This document shows positions 61,134 to 64,000 of a stretch of DNA of 64,000 nucleotides, piece after piece. This stretch comes from Halosolutus gelatinilyticus. Its GTDB lineage: Archaea > Halobacteriota > Halobacteria > Halobacteriales > Natrialbaceae. Below the pieces are notes generated by a model. The model ran no database searches. It was given only the letters and a program-made list of their open reading frames with translations, and was not told the DNA's origin. Where the stretch lies: assembly GCF_023028105.1 (NCBI RefSeq), contig NZ_CP095491.1, positions 496,001 through 560,000 on the forward strand, given 5' to 3'. The translations under genes were made by a program, and so were the position numbers. Within the stretch, counting starts at the first letter, position 1. Every line of letters begins with the position of its first letter.

Positions 61134-64000
61134 ATGGCGAGCAAGGATTCACGACCGTCCGGGGCCGATCCCGAACCCGTCGACGATCGCGCGACCGGTT
61201 CGCGGACCGACGATCCGGCCGACGATCGACCGATCGACTCGGGGACTGACGATCCGGCAGACGATCCGCGGACCGAGTACGAGTACGTCGGCGGCGACGA
61301 GAATCGACCCTCGCTGGTGGCGGCGCTGGACGCGCGTATCGACGGCGAGGTCCGCTTCGACGAGTACAGCCGACAGCTGTATGCGACCGACGCGAGCGCC
61401 TACGAGGTGACGCCCGTCGGCGTGGTCTTCCCGGCCTCGACCGAGGGCGTCGCCGCCGTCGTCGAATACTGCGCCGATCGAGGAGTCCCGGTCCTCCCGC
61501 GGGGCGGCGGGACGAGCCTCGCCGGCCAGGCCGTCAACGAGGCCGTCGTCTTGGACCTCACCGTCCACATGGGCGACCTCCTCGACGTCGCCCCCGACGA
61601 TCGGCTGGCGACCGTCCAGGCGGGCGCCGTCCTGGCCGAGCTCAACGCCGCGCTCGAACCCCACGACCTGAAGTTCGCGCCCGATCCCGCCGCCGGGAAC
61701 CGCAGCACGATCGGCGGCGCGATCGGCAACAACTCGACCGGGGCGCACTCCCTGCAGTACGGCAAGACCGACGCCTACGTCGAGGAGTGCGAAGTCGTAC
61801 TGGCGGACGGCACTGTGACGACGTTCGGTGAAGTGACGGTCGCCGAACTCCGCGATCGGGCCGATCCCGACGGCGACCTTCGCGGGCGGATCCACGAGGC
61901 GCTGCGTCGGGTCGTCGACGAGGAGGCCGAGGCGATCGCCGCGGTCTTCCCGCAGTTGAAACGCAACGTCTCGGGGTACAACCTCGATCGACTCGTCGCG
62001 GAGGCGTACGGAGAGCCGGAGGCCTTCGACGAGAACACCGAAGCGTCGGTCTCGATCGACGGCGAACCCGACCCCGACGCGACCGTCAACCTCGCTCGCG
62101 TCTTCGCTGGCAGCGAGGGAACCCTCGGCGTGGTCACCGAGGCGACCGTCTCGCTCGAACCGATCCCCGAGACGAAAGCCGTTGCGTTGCTGACCTACCG
62201 CGACCTGCTCGACGCGATGGCCGACGTCGACGCGATCGTCAGGAACCACGATCCAGCCGCGATCGAGGCGATCGACGACGTGCTGCTCGGCCTCGCCCGC
62301 GACACCGAGGAGTTCGCCGCCGTCGCCGATCGGCTCCCGGACGGAACCGAGACCGCGCTGCTCGTCGAGTTCTACGCCGAGGACGACGCCGACGGTCGGG
62401 TGAAGGTCCGGGAGTTGCTCGCCGATCGCCTCCCCGGTTCGGCGGGTCCGTCCCCCTCGGCTGAAAACGGGGCGATCGACGAAAGCGACGATCCCGTCCG
62501 CGCGTTCGATGCCCGCAAAGCGCACGATCCCGAGGGGCGAGCCGAACTCTGGAAGCTCCGCAAGAGCGCGGCGCCGATCCTGCTCTCGCGAACCTCGGAC
62601 GCGAAGCACATCTCGTTCATCGAGGACACGGCCGTCCCGACGGAGAACCTCGCCGACTACGTCGCGGATTTCCAGAACGTGCTCGAAACGCACGACACGG
62701 TCGCCAGCTTCTACGCCCACGCCGGCCCGGGTTGTATGCACATGCGGCCGCTGGTCGACACCAAGAGCCCGGCCGGGCTGAACCAGTTCGAGGCGATCGC
62801 CGACGCCGTGACGGACCTCGTCGTCCGGTACGGCGGCTCGGTCTCCGGCGAACACGGCGACGGCCGCGCCCGAACTCAGTGGAACCGGAAGCTCTACGGC
62901 GACGAGGTCTGGTCGCTGTTTCGCGACCTGAAGACGGCGTTCGATCCGGACTGGCTCCTGAACCCCGGAAACGTCTGCGGCGACCACGACCTGACCGAGC
63001 ACCTCCGATTCTCTCCCGGCTACGAGTTCGACGCCGGCTTCGATCCCGCGCTGAACTGGGAGAACGAAAACGAGATGCAGGGCATGGTCGAACTCTGTCA
63101 CGGCTGCGCCGGCTGTCGCGGCGCCCAGGAGACGACCGGAGGGGTGATGTGTCCGACCTACCGCGCGGCGGAAGAAGAGGGGCTGAGCACCCGCGGTCGG
63201 GCGAACATGCTCCGCCAGGCCATGAGCGGCGATCTCGACGCCGACGCGACGGACGCCGAGTTCGTGGCCGAGGTGGTCGACCTCTGTGTCGGCTGTAAGG
63301 GCTGCGCCCGGGACTGTCCGAGCGAGGTCGACATGGCCAAGCTCAAAGCGGAAGTCGAGCACGCCCGCCACGAGGCCCACGGCGCGACGCTGCGCGATCG
63401 GCTCTTCGCGAACGTCGACCGGGTCAACGCCCTCGGCTCGAAACTCGCGCCGCTTTCGAACTGGGCCGCGTCGCTGCCGGGCGCGAACGTGATCGCCGAG
63501 AAGACGCTGGGGATCGCCCGCGACCGATCGCTCCCGCCCTTCGCCGCCGAGAGTTTCGAGGACTGGTTCGCAAAGCGCGGCTCCTGCGTCGGGCTCGCGG
63601 AGGCCGATCGGAAGGTCCTGCTGTTTCCCGACACCTACACGAACTACAACCACCCCCGCGCCGGGAAGGCGGCCGTGCAGGTCCTCGAAACGGCGGGCGT
63701 CCACGTCCGGATTCCCGAGGGCGTCACGTCGACGGGCCGGCCGGCCTTCTCGAAGGGGTTCCTCGAAACCGCTCGCGAGCGAGCGCGGACGAACGTCGAC
63801 GCCCTTCGCCCCTTCGTTGAGGACGGCTGGGAGGTCGTCCTGATCGAACCCTCCGATGCGGTGATGCTTCAGTCCGATTATCGAGATTTACTCTCGGGCG
63901 ACGACATCGATCGCGTGGCGGCTAATACGTACGGCGTGATGGAGTATCTCGATACGTTCGACCTGGTCGCTACCCTCCCGCTGGCCGAGCCGACGGAGCG
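61134..64000 (+). CDS. FAD/Fe-S oxidase (D-lactate dehydrogenase / glycolate oxidase type), partial
   Basis: The frame is open from the ATG at 61134 to the right edge (955 codons), so the C-terminus is missing. It starts with an acidic repeat tail (TDDPADD twice within residues 25-47). An FAD-binding PCMH domain follows (VPVLPRGGGTSLAGQAVN near residue 120), then an FAD-linked oxidase C-terminal domain. Two Cys motifs come next: C655-HG-C658-AG-C661 and C718-VG-C721-KG-C724-ARDC, probable [4Fe-4S] sites. Such fusions oxidise D-lactate, D-2-hydroxyglutarate or glycolate and feed electrons to the chain. Partner: the adjacent D-2-hydroxyacid dehydrogenase. Confidence 0.88.
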   Translation, partial: MASKDSRPSGADPEPVDDRATGSRTDDPADDRPIDSGTDDPADDPRTEYEYVGGDENRPSLVAALDARIDGEVRFDEYSRQLYATDASAYEVTPVGVVFPASTEGVAAVVEYCADRGVPVLPRGGGTSLAGQAVNEAVVLDLTVHMGDLLDVAPDDRLATVQAGAVLAELNAALEPHDLKFAPDPAAGNRSTIGGAIGNNSTGAHSLQYGKTDAYVEECEVVLADGTVTTFGEVTVAELRDRADPDGDLRGRIHEALRRVVDEEAEAIAAVFPQLKRNVSGYNLDRLVAEAYGEPEAFDENTEASVSIDGEPDPDATVNLARVFAGSEGTLGVVTEATVSLEPIPETKAVALLTYRDLLDAMADVDAIVRNHDPAAIEAIDDVLLGLARDTEEFAAVADRLPDGTETALLVEFYAEDDADGRVKVRELLADRLPGSAGPSPSAENGAIDESDDPVRAFDARKAHDPEGRAELWKLRKSAAPILLSRTSDAKHISFIEDTAVPTENLADYVADFQNVLETHDTVASFYAHAGPGCMHMRPLVDTKSPAGLNQFEAIADAVTDLVVRYGGSVSGEHGDGRARTQWNRKLYGDEVWSLFRDLKTAFDPDWLLNPGNVCGDHDLTEHLRFSPGYEFDAGFDPALNWENENEMQGMVELCHGCAGCRGAQETTGGVMCPTYRAAEEEGLSTRGRANMLRQAMSGDLDADATDAEFVAEVVDLCVGCKGCARDCPSEVDMAKLKAEVEHARHEAHGATLRDRLFANVDRVNALGSKLAPLSNWAASLPGANVIAEKTLGIARDRSLPPFAAESFEDWFAKRGSCVGLAEADRKVLLFPDTYTNYNHPRAGKAAVQVLETAGVHVRIPEGVTSTGRPAFSKGFLETARERARTNVDALRPFVEDGWEVVLIEPSDAVMLQSDYRDLLSGDDIDRVAANTYGVMEYLDTFDLVATLPLAEPTE

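Noticed and set aside
61149-63704. Antisense frame of 851 codons over the FAD/Fe-S oxidase
   Set aside because: The plus strand carries FAD and Fe-S motifs in one uninterrupted frame to the window end.

Overview
The window is chromosomal DNA from a halophilic archaeon (class Halobacteria). The DNA is GC-rich with a strong G/C third-position bias, the proteins are rich in Asp and Glu, and many genes have TATA boxes about 27 bases upstream of a start codon (leaderless transcripts). Marker genes are archaeal: AglB oligosaccharyltransferase, CDP-archaeol synthase, wyosine enzyme Taw1 and CTP-dependent riboflavin kinase. Species cannot be fixed from the sequence. I saw no rRNA, tRNA, CRISPR array or insertion sequence.

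Region 1 (about 1-20.5 kb) is a surface-glycan and N-glycosylation locus: UDP-glucose dehydrogenase (AglM type), a sugar epimerase, a membrane-anchored protein with 13 YegP-type repeats, a sugar nucleotidyltransferase (AglF type), a flippase, four related alkaline-phosphatase-superfamily proteins, GT61, GT4 and GT2 glycosyltransferases, AglB and a DUF368 membrane protein. The part from about 6.7 to 13 kb is visibly lower in GC than its flanks, as expected for an exchangeable glycan locus.

Region 2 (20.6-30.4 kb) handles glycerol: glpA-glpB-glpC, with a Cdc6/Orc1-like ATPase translationally coupled to glpC, diverges from glpK and a GlpX-type membrane protein. A HAD phosphatase and a small membrane protein follow.

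Region 3 (30.5-42.2 kb) holds taw1, a second flippase, a phosphodiesterase-like protein and a tightly packed seven-gene minus-strand operon of glycosyltransferases and sulfatase-like enzymes. It looks like a second glycan pathway. Across regions 1 and 3 there are eight alkaline-phosphatase-superfamily proteins. None has the sulfatase Cys; three have Thr and five have a probable Ser at the nucleophile position.

Region 4 (42.2-49.2 kb) is mixed housekeeping: the riboflavin kinase/regulator and ribB with a likely operator, a two-HTH regulator, a branched-chain aminotransferase, a lipoprotein, a DUF502 protein, proline dehydrogenase and CarS.

Region 5 (49.6-64 kb) looks like a catabolic island: two class III aminotransferases, RidA, two AbgA-like amidohydrolases, a BCCT transporter whose quaternary-amine box is largely dismantled, a 28-residue leader ORF coupled to that transporter, threonine dehydratase, a D-2-hydroxyacid dehydrogenase and a large FAD/Fe-S oxidase that runs off the window. 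Several of these genes have leaderless promoters, and a few share a short promoter-proximal sequence. Import, amide hydrolysis, transamination, imine clean-up and hydroxyacid oxidation would fit together, but the substrate is unknown.
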